Source: Plantago major
Taxonomy: Eukaryota; Streptophyta; Magnoliopsida; Lamiales; Plantaginaceae
Assembly: GCA_026545765.1 (NCBI GenBank)
Contig: CM048840.1
Span: 8,201,765 to 8,265,764, forward strand
DNA length: 64,000 nucleotides
Reading direction: 5' to 3'
In this document: in pieces, positions 33,901-46,584 of the stretch
Numbering within the stretch: position 1 is the first letter of the stretch
Layout: each line of letters opens with the position of its first letter
Notes under the pieces: generated by a model
What the model was told of the DNA's origin: nothing
The model's database searches: none
What the model saw: the letters and a program-made list of their open reading frames with translations, nothing else
Made by a program: the position numbers and the translations under genes

Positions 33901-35204
33901 GGCTTTTAATATATACTCTTCTAAGTGTTTCCTGTCAAAACCGTAATAACAAAGGACCTGCATACTCTAGCAGCTAAAACTAGGATCAGACCAATATGCG
34001 CTGTACCATTGTTGGGTTTTTTCCCCTGGTATAAGTAAGCAGCTTGTCCAATAAAACAGTTACTCTGAGTTTAATCATATATACCTCTAAGGGCGGCTAG
34101 TACATGTAAGCACATTTAGTCATGTAACTTTGTCTTGGCTACTGGAAATTATCTGGGAGAAGAATAATAAGGTCTTCAATGAGTTGGTTATATCGCACTG
34201 AATAAAGTCGATCTATGTAACCTAAATATGTTGTGGTTGCTTATGATCTTATACTACTGTGATTAGCTTTTTTGCTGGTAATTTCGTCTATAGTGGGAGA
34301 CTATTGATGTAGCAGACGTTTTTACACTTTATGTATTTGCATACTTGTACTCGTCATTCTTTATAAATTATAAGAAAGCACTAGACTTTCTAACTAACCT
34401 CTTTTGAGGTATCTGGCTGTGTATGTGCACACCATGCTGTAATATACTAATATGTATATAAAGCTGTAATGTTATCGACTAAAGCTACATCCTCCATCTC
34501 ATCTTAATCCAAGCTTGTGCAATGCCAAAACTACTAAGCTGATGAAATTATCAAATGTGAGCTAAGAAATATCAGGTACTAGAGATCCGAGAAGGTCCCA
34601 GGCCAGAAGTAGCTTTAGTGTATGGTCTTCGTTGTCTATGTTGAAGCTTCATTAGCATATCATACTGTCAGTTATTTGTTCTCTGGAATTCCTTAAATAA
34701 ATTAGTTCCCTCTTTAATGTCCGATTTACATTTCCTAATTACTTCTTGCCGATTTCCAGAACCACCCTACAACCACCTTCTTGTTTGGTTTGGCTTTGAG
34801 GGGATCTAGATTTCAGACTTGGAAATTCGGTTTAAATTGGGATTCTGATGAGTTCTCTTTTCTACCTTTTCTCTGTGTCAGCTAACTGCAAGGGAGATTC
34901 TGAGCAATGCTCCAGGTGTAGTTGTTATTGATGACCGGGCAGCCAACCATTTCCCCACACCTCTAGAAGTTTCCAACAAGGATGATGTAGCTGTTGGAAG
35001 AATACGACAAGATGTTTCCTTGGATGGAAATTATGGGTAAGAAACACACAGGCTTTGTAACATTCTCTATAATATATCTCTGCGCATATATGATATAGTG
35101 CTTGTGTTTCTTTACAAACTAGGTTGGACATCTTTGTTTGTGGCGATCAAATACGTAAAGGAGCTGCTCTCAACGCAGTTCAGATTGCTGAAATGTTACT
35201 ATAA
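30921..35204 (+). CDS. ASD: Aspartate-semialdehyde dehydrogenase, plastid-type, seven exons
   Basis: Exons 30921-31478, 32260-32346, 32423-32467, 32560-32655, 32766-32867, 34882-35036 and 35123-35204 splice with GT-AG borders into 374 residues, about the length of the Arabidopsis enzyme. The enzyme reduces aspartyl phosphate to aspartate semialdehyde with NADPH, the branch point to Lys, Thr, Met and Ile. About 35 N-terminal residues are rich in Arg, Ser and His and fit a plastid transit peptide. The NADP-binding loop [10 protein letters not shown] is at residues 44-53, the active-site Cys at 169 in NPNCSTI, and the likely acid-base His at 282 in [10 protein letters not shown]. The C-terminus ends [18 protein letters not shown]. 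All exons are intact. Intron 5 is 2.0 kb long and contains a Tourist-like MITE. Confidence 0.97.
32968..33191. mobile_element. Tourist-like MITE in intron 5
   Basis: A 224-bp element with long terminal inverted repeats: GGCTTCATTTGGTTTGAGGG at the left, and its complement CCCTCAAACCAAATGAAGCC at the right. TAA flanks both sides (32965-32967 and 33192-33194), the target duplication of PIF/Harbinger elements. No coding sequence. Confidence 0.9.
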
Positions 35205-36840
35205 CTTGGCTTCGCTGTGACATGGTTAGGCTTTGGAGATGATTTTTGAAGTGAGGTTTTTCATGTTTAATTATTTTCTACTTGCAGATGACTTCGTACT
35301 TACATTGCGAAGGCAAATCAGTCGAAAAGAATTATGCTTGTTCTGTTAATACTTTATCTTGTTTTCCGCAATGTGTTTTACTTAAATTCAAGTATCCATA
35401 GTTTGAAACATAAATCAGAATTTGTAAAGATAATTTGTGAAATAACTCGAGCTCTAATTATCCTTGTACTATTGACATGCATACACCACATATATACACC
35501 ATTGAAAAGAACATTGATTACTTGTCAATGCATTATTTTTTGGGCCCAAAACCCTGGCACATGAAAAAACATGTAGAGTTAACTTACATCAGTAGTCAGT
35601 ACTACTGCATTAGGTATAAGCCTCTATCACACTCAATAGCTCCAATGTGCTTAACATTGTGTTTGCACAAGCCTGCAGCATCCAAAATTGGAACCCATTC
35701 CTTGTAAGTTCTGTCCTTTACCTTCAAGATTGTTGCCTTCATCATCACCATATCCAACGCCAACACCTCATCCCTACTGGCTTTCTCATGTACAATAGCA
35801 TCATCATCATCCTTATACCACCTGACGGGCTTGAACTTGTATATTGTAACAATGTAAAATGTGGTGTTATTTGAATTTTTTCTCATAAATAGTAGTCATA
35901 CGAAACACTTAAGCCATCTCTCCGCCAACGAGACGAAAAAAGAAATAGTAACATAGTATAAAATATATCGAGGCCATTCGAAACTTGGAAGTTGGAACTT
36001 GGTAGTAGTATTTTTTAGTATTGTTTCTATGGTTTATAAAACTTGGCCCTTACTATCTCGATTATAAAGCTTGGCTCATCTGCGGTCTGGACTCTGGCCT
36101 GTATGATCTTCCCAGGAGCAGGAGATATATATGATGCTGCTAATGCTACCTTGAGAAACGGAGTGCAACATTTTTTAAGCTAATAGTTGTTAATATGAAA
36201 TCTATGATGATCATTTGATTAGTTCACACGCCTAAAATGATGGATGTAATATTGAAGATTTGAAGCTAAATTTAAGCGTTGGAATCAAAATGAGGTGGAG
36301 GTGTTGTCTAAGTTGTGCATTATTGATAGTTCCGCTAGTTGGGCTCGAATTCGTCTAGTTCAATAAGCATTTTTAGTTGTCTACTTGTTTTATTAGTGGG
36401 CCGAGTAGTGTTCGGATCTTTAATACTCGACTAGGTTCGATTAAATTTTGTTAACTATAGTACATATTTTATATTTATATGTATTTTTCGGTCGAGCTTG
36501 ACCAAAATCAAATTAAATGAGCCAAATCCGAGCTTATATATTCTGACTTGATTTCGAACTTGAAAATAAACTCATTTTGTTGATGAGTCAAATCAAATTG
36601 GAACTCGATTACGACTCGAATCCAGCTCGAGTAATGATAAACTCGATTCGGTTGAACACACACTATAGACAGGTGAGTAATACGATGCAGTATAGTTTAA
36701 GAGTAGTTGAATTGAAAGCAGCACAGCAGTGTGAGCACATGCATGGAAATGGGGTTAAATTTAACATCTGGCCGAGTGACAAATTAAACTGAAAACAAAT
36801 AGATAGGTGTACGTAGTACTACTATATAGTAGCAAGTAGC
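35205..36840. other. 3' flank of ASD and non-coding stretch
   Basis: Contains the presumed 3' untranslated region and an unrecognised 94-residue minus-strand frame (35886-35602) with no family match. At 36340-36660 there is a TCGA-rich palindromic block (ACTCGATT, GAGCTTG, CTCGAATTCG) like a decayed non-autonomous element. No supported gene. Confidence 0.4.
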
Positions 36841-39800
36841 AACATTCCTTCATTTGTTTCAATTCTTCACTAATTCACTAGCAATTCACTTGATGCCTTG
36901 TAATATGTCTACTTCACTACTTTGGTATTTATACTCCATAATTATTTGGAATTGGACAGCTCACCTCATAATTTATACTAGTATCATTACTATGACTCTT
37001 CCACGCCGACAGACAAACAATCGAGCTCCTTTCATTTTTCGATTCCAAACCTTTAAGATTTACCAATTCCTAGGATAATAACACTTGTCCCTTCGGTCAA
37101 CAATTGATACTCAAATTAATGCCAATTCTAATTTCGCTTTTCAGTTTTCCACACATGTAAATCATATATATATCTCTTCATTCCCAACCACTCAGGTTAT
37201 GTTAGGGGTCCGCTTATTAAGAATCACAATTGGTATCCGAATTTAATGGATAGTGGATATAATTAACAAATTGTGAAATGAGTGTTGATTGAGAATATTT
37301 ATATAGACTTTGACATACATACCTATATGGTATCGAAACTACATCATGTTGATAAAGTTCTAACATACTCTGTTAAAAAAGTAAGATGAGTCTTTTAATT
37401 TGACAGACGGTTTACTTAAGCGAGCGCGATTATATATAATCGACTTGCTGTAATATATCCTTCAATATATGTTATGTGTGAGTGCTTGACTGAATTTTTT
37501 CACTGGTGGGACTAAAGGGAATATATACAATGAGGCGGCCAGGCGGGTCTTGAACAATAGCATGTATCTGCAGTCATGAGTCTCGTGAACCAACGTAAAT
37601 GCTAATTAATCATATTTTGTATCAACTTGATGCGCGGTTAAATTTAAATACATTTAATGTTATAGTATATACCTACACAAATCCTTAATCTGTACCTATC
37701 AATTTTATAACTTACTACTACTACAATTCAATACTAACACACATGTACATGCATGGACCAAATTAATCAACGGTGAAGATAAAGTTTCGAACAGTAACTC
37801 ACATCAGTATGCATGTGGTTTGAAAACTAGTATTTTGTAAGACGTGATCTATGAATAGCTTCAACGTGAAGAGTGAACGCGAGCCTAAAAATGTTTTGGA
37901 TAATATTTGTCATATATGAAATGCAAAGCAGTAGCAAACTAGAGATTATTCTTGTTATTTATTGAAGATTTGACTGAAGTTTCTACATGGCATCAACAAT
38001 TGATTGATCTAGTTGATATTGGTCTTGGACTGCTTCTATTTTTGTGTATGCTTTGAGCTTGTCTCCCCTCTCTATTGTCACGTATTAAGTGCAGGTCTAT
38101 CGGCTCACACGTGTGTGGAAACCTGTTATATATCTCATATCGCTTGTGAATATTACTCAATAGAGTATCGGATAACTCTCTTCCCATATAAAATATAGTA
38201 TAACTCTCCCTCATAAGGTTTTTATGGGTAGTTGAGTTCATTTCTATATTGGTCTATGAAGAGGATGATTTCTTTTTTCTCCTTTTTTTTCTTGGTGTGC
38301 TATCGGCATGTAGCTCCCTCAGAATCTTCTTGCTTGTGATCTATTGCCCCTTTCTACAGTGATTTATTTAATTTTTTTTTTTTTTTTATAAAGGGAAGAA
38401 CATGCTCGAGTCTAGTTTGTGAATGGTGTTTCTTCTTTGACTCTGCTACATTAGCTAAATTGAAGAATTACAAAAACACAAATTAAGAATTGCAAAAGCG
38501 TGCTGTTAGCACTCAAAGTGCAAAAGCGTCAGACCATATATGAAAGCATGGCCCAACAACAAACGCTCCTGGGTCATGTCTAAATCAATGCAATACATGA
38601 CGTATTTCTTTCTTATTTTTATGTCCGACACCTGTTATTAATTACGGTCCAACTTCAAATAGGTCAAAATGTTATGGCCATAAGGATGGGCAAGTTTTCA
38701 CTGCTTTTGCTTGATCATCCGAACAAAAAAATAAAATGCTTCTAGAAGGGCGCATCTAAACCTTAAAAGGTCTTGTAAGAGGAGATAGTTGTTACAACTC
38801 TTATAGAGAGTACCCAGGTTTCCAGGATAGTCTCAAGTGATGTGGGATATGTAACAAATCGGATATAGTTATGGAAATTATGCAAGTCGATTCTTAACGA
38901 ACATTCGTTTTGGTGGCATTAAAATAAGAACTCGACTCGCTTAATAAGGTAACCGGGTTAGCAAGAGTCTCATTTCGTACTCATCTATCTAACAAGCTGG
39001 GCTTAACTGAGACTCAATAAGGCTTGTAGTTATTATACTAAATTTACATTTTTTTTATTCTTATCTTTAATATTTTTATGTATATATCGAGTCTTTTACT
39101 CCCTTTGTACTTGATAAATTCGTACATCAAAGTTAGAACGTAGTTTTATGTGAAAACATATAAAAGAAAATGAAAGAAATATTTTTAGTGTCAAATCTAA
39201 GTCTCGACTTGATTAAACTAGAGTTCGAATATACCGCTCGGTCCGGTTATTTCACGATGCAGGTAACATTGAACATTGTTAGGTAGGCTCCCTTAAATGG
39301 ATACACTTGTTGTGCCATAGTGGTTTGTTCCCTTGTTTAATTTTTGTTAGAAGTTGGAAATATGAAAGCCGTATCGTATCGCATGTATCCGACCCGACAA
39401 TTGTCGTAAATGTATTTGTACTGCATGTATCTTATGTGGGCCCACTTTCTTTTTCTTCCTTCCATGTGTCGGTGCCAAAACCACACGAACGCCCAACAAT
39501 ACTTAACAGTAAATCTCCACTGGTACTTGTGTCCTGTAATATTTTATTTTACTTCCAGTCATTATTTAATCACCCTTTTAATTATTTTAGTCAGACTCAT
39601 AATCACTATTATCACTTCCAAGATTAAATCTCAAGATACTTACTAGTATTAATCATTTTATTTCCGGTTAAGTTAGCACCGGAAATTAATGTAATGGGCT
39701 AATTATGATGACAGTAATAAAAAATAATTTACCTATATGCTTAATCCAGTAGAGTTATGACATTTCGTCGGTGTATCCTTATTTTGAATGAGTGCAATAA

Positions 39801-40499
39801 TGACTCTACTTGCAGCTGTAATAATTCATTTACTTGCCATAAAAAGAAATCTTTAGTGGCTGGCAAGTTTTCGTACCTTTTTTGGAATGCTTCCATTTAA
39901 GGTTTGTTAAGCTTATCTCATTTATAATGATGGCTGCCTAGCTCTTGTGTACGACTATTGCATAACAGCTTATGGAACTGCAGTTTAGGATTTTTATTTA
40001 CAGTCCAGTGCAACTATGATAAGGAGAATATTTATTTAATTTTATCAACACGCAACTAATCGTTGGTTAAAAGATTTGAATGGCTTTAATTACATACCAC
40101 ATTTTAGGTAGTGCGAGTTAGAATTTGGTAAGAGAGTTAATGGTTGATTTTTAAACGTTAGAGTTCAAATTTGGGTCAAACTAATTAAATTAGGCTCATT
40201 TGCCTCTTTTTCAGGCAACCAGACGGTCAGCAAGACCTTAACTTAAACTAGCTAGGCTCCACCAAATTTTCTTTACTCTAAACTTGTCAACTCCTTCCCC
40301 ATATCAACTTCTATTGATAAGCACAAACTTGCAACATTTTTCAACTACAAAACGTAAAATGCAAAATAAATAAATTTAACTAAATGACCGCTAGGTTGAG
40401 GAACATTCAATCGGGTTTAAAATGTTAATAGAGTGTAGACTGAAGTCTTTTGGGATTTTAGTTAACTAAGTATAGTATACTGATTCATTTACAAAAAAC
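36841..40499. other. Long non-coding stretch
   Basis: I found no gene in 3.7 kb. It is A+T-rich with short random frames. Around 38880-39240 short CGACTCG/TCGAGTC motifs again suggest decayed elements, but no boundaries could be set. Confidence 0.45.
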
Positions 40500-42650
40500 T
40501 CAGCAATCACGACATAAATGCACATGCATAATCAACCCACCATATTCTCACAGCTTCGGTTTTTTTAATAATAAGGTACCTATTTCTTCGACCATGAACA
40601 TTCCACACTATTCTGGAATCAATCGATATTTTTGTGAATGTTCTTCTTGGTACGTGAATACCTAACGAAGAAGAGTTACTTACGTACAATAAATCGTATG
40701 AAATAATATAATCATTACTAAATTGCACATGCATCATCAAATTAGAGTAATGGCCTCCACCACATTTTCTCAATTTTAGTGTCTTTGTTTATAAAACCAT
40801 GAGCATACCACATTATTGTAAAAACATAAGTCGTTTCAACAACGCGTATGAAACATGCAGCGGAATATATATACATACATACACATAAACCAAAGCTGAG
40901 TCATTCCATATAGTAACTACGGCCGTAAAAAATGTGTAATATTAGGATTACTACCATAATATGTATTTAAAGACACAACGATTAATGCATACGTGAATAC
41001 ATATAGACTAGCTCGTATACTCTAAAGTGGTAAAGCTACATAATCACCGCATACTATCACAATGACGTGCATTCCACACTATTATACAAATATAAAAGAC
41101 AATCTCGCCGATACTTTTCAAAGATGCGTGTCGAAGATACCTGATGAATGGAGCCATAAATACATGCAGATTCGCACAAACAAATGGCGACAAATCACAT
41201 AATCACAACCTTCCACATTATTCTGAAAATACATAATACAATCCCACGATAATTTCACTTAACGATGATAGATACTCAACGATAAATAGATACAGACTTG
41301 GAAACACAAAAGTCGATAAAAAACTTAATTACCAAATTCCATTAAAATGAAGTAATCCCTCCGTCCCGGAGAACTTCATACATTAGGGTTAGCGCGCAGT
41401 TTTATGTGAAAAGTTAAAGTAATGATAGAATATAGAAAAGGTGGAAAAAAAGTGTAGTTTTAGTGGCAAAATGTGTAATTTGAATGTAAAGTTTAGATTG
41501 TTTATTATTTGTTGGGTTTGGGGTAGTTTCCTTTTTTGATAATGTATGAAGTTATGCGGAATGACTAAAAATGACAAATGTATGAAGTTCTACGGGGCGG
41601 AGGGAGTAGTTTTGTTCTTAAATTTCTCAATCTACGCATCTACCGTTCCACACTGTTCTGAATCATGCACGCGTTTTGAGAATGCATACATTAAAGCGTA
41701 TGAAATAATATAACCATGACTAGACTGCACATGCATCATCAAATTACATTTTCTCGATTTCACCTCTTTTATTTATAAAACCATGAGTGCACCAGGTATT
41801 ATAAAAGCAGTGGGTGTTTCGACAAGACGTATTCAGCAGGCAACATATAATATAAATACGTATGTGAACATAAATAAAAATGCGTCAAATGAGATTATCA
41901 CTAAGATCATAAAAAAATGTGTCATCACATCCCTTAATCTCTAATGGGTATTGTCTTTATCATCAGACTTAACAACATTCCATGCCAGTGTAAAACATAG
42001 AACGTAGTCTCATGAATGGTTTCAATATGAGTGTCAAAAGACTCACCAGTTAATACTTACATAAATAGATACAGACTCACATAGAGTACAAACGTCAAAT
42101 TACATGATAATCTCATACTATATGAATTTCAGAGCATTCCACATTGCTCTGAAAAATAAAGGATTAATTTCATAATTGTACTTATTTAAAGAGGCAACGA
42201 TTAATGCATACATAAATACATATAGACTCGTACACTCTATAGTGGAAAAGTTACATAATCACCACATACTATCACAATCATGTGCATTCCAGACGATTCT
42301 ATAAATATAAAATACAATCTCGCCAATACATTTTGTAAATACGTGTCGAAGATACCTGATGAATGCTGCCATAAATACATGCAGACTCGCACAAACAAAT
42401 GACGACAAATAACATAATCACAACTATCCACACTATTATGAAAATATAAAATACAATCTCACGATAATTTCATTTAACAAGTGAGAGATACTCAACGATA
42501 AATGGATACATACTCACAAACACAAAAGTCGACAAAAATCTTAATTACCAAATGCCATTAAAATAAAGTAGTTCCGTTCTTAAATTTCTCAATCTACGCA
42601 TCTTTATGACAACCGTTCCACACTGTCCTGAAACATACACGCTTCCCAAG
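40500..42650. repeat. Tandem duplication of a roughly 1.1-kb unit
   Basis: Unit 1 (about 40500-41640) and unit 2 (about 41640-42650) align along their length. Examples are TCACAATGACGTGCATTCCA (near 41060) against TCACAATCATGTGCATTCCA (near 42265), and TTCTCAATCTACGCATCT at 41625 and 42587. Within each unit the short motif TTCCACACTATTCTG returns every 100-200 bp, usually followed by AATA-rich sequence, so the unit itself is built from smaller repeats. Unit 1 contains a MITE insertion at 41355-41606 that unit 2 lacks. No coding sequence. Confidence 0.85.
41355..41606. mobile_element. Stowaway-type MITE with a readable empty site
   Basis: A 252-bp element with inverted ends CCCTCCGTCCCGGAGAACTT at the left and, reversed, CCCTCCGCCCCGTAGAACTT at the right. 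TA flanks both sides (41353-41354 and 41607-41608). The duplicate copy of the locus near 42572 reads AAAGTAGTTCCG with one TA and no insertion, confirming the boundaries. A relative in opposite orientation is at 62402-62653. Confidence 0.93.
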
Positions 42651-43180
42651 AATGATTTCATTAATACGTAAAGAACAAGTTACCGTAAAAATAAAAATAT
42701 TTTCACAAAATATATAAAAAAGTTGAGAAAAATCACAAAGAGTCTTTAGAAATACTGTATTTATATAACTTATCTAGATATCAACATATAGTATTATGAT
42801 CAAGATAATCATCAATGTTATAAATTAAAATGTCTATATTGTTAATAAAATGTATTTTTTAATATGAAAAATGACACTAAAATTGACAATACGAACGTTT
42901 AGATTACACATAAGTACGTTTCTAAATAAGTTATCTGAATACCGCAACTCAGGAGACTGAAATAGTTAAAACCCCTAGCCATAGTGCAGACAAAAGCCAT
43001 ATACTGCCAGTAAAGATAGGCCAGAGATTTAGAACACACATAATTAAAGAGATTCCAGTCCAGTACCAGCTAGCTCTTGTTCTTCTTCCATTCTCTCTAT
43101 ATTTTCTCTATCTATAGAAGAAGAGAAAAAGCACACTCACACCCAAAAAAACACTCCTCTTTCTTTATCCACACTTCACC
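42651..43180. other. Upstream region of the NDR1/HIN1-like gene
   Basis: A+T-rich, no gene. CT-rich and A-rich sequence near 43080-43150 may belong to the promoter. Confidence 0.4.
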
Positions 43181-43185
43181 CCCAC

Positions 43186-43193
43186 TATAAAAA
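43186..43193 (+). promoter_or_regulatory. TATA box of the NDR1/HIN1-like gene
   Basis: TATAAAAA in CCCCACTATAAAAATCC, 68 bp upstream of the chosen start codon at 43254. Confidence 0.6.
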
Positions 43194-43253
43194 TCCACAA
43201 AAACAATTCATAATTCCACACATTTGATTTTTCCTCACTCACTCCCAAAAACA

Positions 43254-44087
43254 ATGACTGACAGAGTCCACCCCTCCGCCAAGCCAAACGGCGGCGCCAC
43301 CGCCATCCCCACTCGCACCCCCGCCGTCTCCACCCAGCCCCTCCCAACCGTCAAACCTCCACCAAGCAAAGTCGCCAACCTCTACAACCCCAACATCCGC
43401 CGCCGCCCCTCCGCCCGCCATCACCCGAAGCACCGCAGCACCTTCCGCCGCTGCTGCTGCCTCACCTGCTGCTGGCTCTTCCTGCTCCTAATCGCCGTGA
43501 TTCTCCTCGGTTTCATCGCCTTAGCCGCCGTGAACATCCTCTACCACCCAATCCGGCCGGCATTCACCGTCACATCGCTGAAATTCCTCCAATTCAACCT
43601 GACCACAACTCAGCCGGAGGACGTGACGCATCTGGCGGCGAAGATGAACCTGACTCTCGCCGTGAAGAATCCGAACGAGAAGATCGGGTTCACCTACGAT
43701 CCGGTGACGATTTCCGTGTACTCGAGATCGGTGAACGTTGCGAATGTGACGTATCCGGATTTCGTGAATGTGCCAGGGAATATCAAGGTGATTCATACCG
43801 TGATCGGGCCGAAGTCGCAGGTGATTGAAGGAGATGAGTTGAATAGGATGAATTTGGATCTGAAGAGGAGAAATGCGGTGCCGATTGAGATTGTGATTGA
43901 CACCATGATCGGAGTGAAGATGGATAAGTGGAAGATTAACAAAGTTGGGATCAGAGTCAAGTGTGGTGGAATTCATGGTGCTCTTCCAAAGGCTAAGGGT
44001 AAAGTCGTCATTCCGTCTGTGGCTAATGTTGTCAAGGCTAAGTGTAAGGTTGATCTGAGGATCAAGATCTGGAAATTTACATTTTAG
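43254..44087 (+). CDS. NDR1/HIN1-like (LEA_2 domain) membrane protein
   Basis: Single exon, 277 residues from MTDRVHPSAKP, a start shared by many NHL proteins of this subgroup. An upstream in-frame ATG at 43224 would add ten residues and lies only 31 bp after the TATA box, so it is less likely. Layout: a Pro-rich basic cytosolic N-terminus (1-66), a Cys-rich junction (RRCCCLTCCW, 66-74), one transmembrane helix (about 74-96), then an extracellular-type LEA_2 domain (about 110-270) with MNLTLAVKNPNEKIGF and several NxT/S sequons. Family members sit in the plasma membrane, and some act in pathogen or osmotic responses. The specific role here is unknown. GC content is high in the 5' half. Confidence 0.95.
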   Translation: MTDRVHPSAKPNGGATAIPTRTPAVSTQPLPTVKPPPSKVANLYNPNIRRRPSARHHPKHRSTFRRCCCLTCCWLFLLLIAVILLGFIALAAVNILYHPIRPAFTVTSLKFLQFNLTTTQPEDVTHLAAKMNLTLAVKNPNEKIGFTYDPVTISVYSRSVNVANVTYPDFVNVPGNIKVIHTVIGPKSQVIEGDELNRMNLDLKRRNAVPIEIVIDTMIGVKMDKWKINKVGIRVKCGGIHGALPKAKGKVVIPSVANVVKAKCKVDLRIKIWKFTF

Positions 44088-44834
44088 AGAGAAATTAAAT
44101 TTATTTAACTTTCTTTCTATAATTACATTACAGTACATTTAGTCAGAAGATGGAAATCATGGTTGATCGATGTTAATGATGTTGAATTGGTGATTATACT
44201 TGTTCCTTCATCTTTCTTTTACTTGTTCGTTGCCATGTGGTATTCGGTTCAATTTTGGAATTGGAAGCTTAGTGCTACTGATAATGGAAGCCAAGTTTTG
44301 GAAGGGTATTTTTCGTCGCGAATTATGAAAATTTTGCTTAACGTACCAAAAAGACCCTCGCCCATTTCGACCCCATTTCTTGCTGGCTTGCACTTGTGAA
44401 AATCGGAGTCTAGTGTAACTATAAACTGCATTAAATGATTCTTTTCGTATAATGTTCGTGGAAATGTAATTGTAATTCTTAATCTTAGTTCGAAAAATTA
44501 TCATCATGATTAAGATTCATGTTCATTTTATCTCACTTTGGACTAGTTCAGTGAATTTCATCATGTTCGAAACAGCACTCTGTTTAGTGAATCTCATTCG
44601 TATAATTTAGACATACACACCTAATTTATATTTCATTTATGAATTTATCATCCTATATAAATGTTGGATCATCTTTTTTATAAAATTTACACTCATATGT
44701 AATTATTCTATTATTTCTTAAATTATAACTTAGTCACCATGTTTTAAGTTAAGTATGAAATTTGGTAGGGTTTTGAGGTATTACGACTTAGGTTATGTAC
44801 TTGTGTTATTTGTGATAAGTGAGAGTTACTAGTA
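44088..44834. other. 3' flank of the NHL gene
   Basis: Presumed 3' untranslated region followed by A+T-rich non-coding sequence. Short frames on both strands have no match. Confidence 0.45.
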
Positions 44835-45090
44835 CTCCCTCCATTTCATAAAAATCGTTACATTTTACTATTTTGCGATCAACTGTCTCCGCGTTTGACC
44901 ATAATTTACTCTTAAACGATATTAATAAATAAATTATTAAAATTATATAATGAAAATTTAGTAATTAAATTTTTATTATATGATTTTATTAAATTATTTA
45001 CTATTATCGTTTATGAGTAATTTGTGGTCAAATTCAAAAACAGTTGATCGATCAAAGACAAAATGTAACAATTTTTCTGAAATGGAGAGA
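44835..45090. mobile_element. Stowaway-like MITE, near-palindromic
   Basis: 256 bp with long inverted halves. The left end is CTCCCTCCATTTCATAAAAA, then TCGTTACATTTT; the right end reversed is CTCTCCATTTCAGAAAAATT, then GTTACATTTT. The complementarity continues inwards (CATAATTTACTCTTAAACGA). TA precedes the left end. The same family left a one-ended copy inside the Helitron at 652-787. Confidence 0.85.
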
Positions 45091-45578
45091 TTACTAGTTA
45101 AGTCAATTTGAGTACGTGTATGTATCTAACGGTAATCTCGCTACTCATTAGATTTTCGGTGGAAGTTAGTAGGCATTGACATTGACCCTTTGTCGTTGCA
45201 ATGATAATAATGAAAAGAAAAAATTCCGGTGATTAATTTATGGCTTCATCAGATTTATTAAAAACAACCTGGCATAATGGGTGATTTGCTTACTGTTCAA
45301 ACATATAATTTTAATTGAGATATAACTGGTAAATAGTAATTAAATTTTAATTGAGTTGTGAAAATTTATTTTTAATATATAATTTGTTTTTGTAGATTTG
45401 TTATATGAATTTTGAGTTGATTGAGTTGTATCTCAATTATAATATAGCAATTGTATCTCAATTATAATTGGATGACCAAATACGGTTACAAGATCCAACT
45501 CAATTAAAATGGAACGTTAGTTCTATACCAAACAGCCTATTGTATTTTGGAATAAATAGTGAATGATTGATATATATA

Positions 45579-45924
45579 CTCCCTCCATTTAGTTAAAATC
45601 CTTCGATTTTTCATTTATAACGTCCCACAAAAAAATAAAATTATTTTTATGAAAATGTGTCATTTCCACTTATTAATTTTTAAATTATTTTATTCATATT
45701 TTATCTATTACTCTCTCACTCCATTATGCACTTTCTGTTTTTGACATTTTACACGTTTCATATTAGAAACTTTCAATTTCCTTAAACGAAAATCTTTTAT
45801 GACCAACTTTTTACTTTGTCGATTCTCTCTCTTAATTTTATATAAAAATCATTTTTGTACTCATACTTATTAAAAATTGTGTAAAATTGAAATGAATGTA
45901 AAGTTATATTTGGAATTGAGAGAG
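45579..45924. mobile_element. Stowaway-like MITE, degenerate
   Basis: 346 bp from CTCCCTCCATTTAGTTAAAA to GGAATTGAGAG, flanked by TA on both sides. The inverted ends match only at the outermost dozen bases. Confidence 0.5.
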
Positions 45925-45992
45925 TACCTGTACCACCTTTTACCATGTACTTGCTATACCATTAACGTTTTTTTGCTCATTCACCTTAAAAT

Positions 45993-46576
45993 TAGAGGTG
46001 AGCGCGGGCGGATATTTATAAAAATTCAACCCAATCCACCTATGGCGGGTGATTATTTTTTCAACCCGCCATGGTGGAATATTTTCCTACCATTGTTCGG
46101 GTGATGACAATGGCGGGCGGATAGGCGGGTGAAAATAGACAAAAAAAAAATATAAATTTGAAATGTAAAATGAATCCATAAATCCCCAAGTAGCAATGAT
46201 CATAAACAAAGTTTCAAATCCAAATTAAATCATACAACAATAGTGGATATCCAAATAAAATAGGCACAGCAAATTGGGGTCTGCTACATTGGAGTCTAGT
46301 TTAATTTGAAGTTTCTATTTACAGTGAGTAGCAAGTAGCAACTAAGGAGAAAGCAAGAAACATTTTCATTACATACTACAACTATGAACTATTCTTTTAT
46401 TACTAACGGATTTGGTGTGGTGGTGGCACTACCAACCCGCCACTTGCCCGCCAATGGCGGGTTGAAAATTTTTCAACCCACGAAAAAATTTAAAAAAAGA
46501 AAATTTGACAGGTGCGGATGAGACGCGGGCGGTTTGTGCGGGTGGGTCGGTCGGGCGGCTTTTTTGCTTACCCCTA
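45993..46576. mobile_element. Non-autonomous hAT element rich in GGCGGGT motifs
   Basis: 584 bp flanked by a perfect 8-bp direct repeat CTTAAAAT (45985-45992 and 46577-46584). Ends TAGAGGTGAGC and, reversed, TAGGGGTAAGC. Subterminal regions carry many GGCGGG/CCCGCC motifs (ATGGCGGGTGATT, CAATGGCGGGCGG, CGCCAATGGCGGGTTG), while the core is A+T-rich with no coding potential. Confidence 0.9.
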
Positions 46577-46584
46577 CTTAAAAT

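Noticed and set aside
35602-35886. 94-codon minus-strand frame
   Set aside because: No recognised domain, no splice or promoter signals, and not supported by context.
43521-44138. 205-codon antisense frame over the NHL gene
   Set aside because: Shadow of the NHL coding frame; His/Arg/Asp-rich composition is typical of antisense translation.
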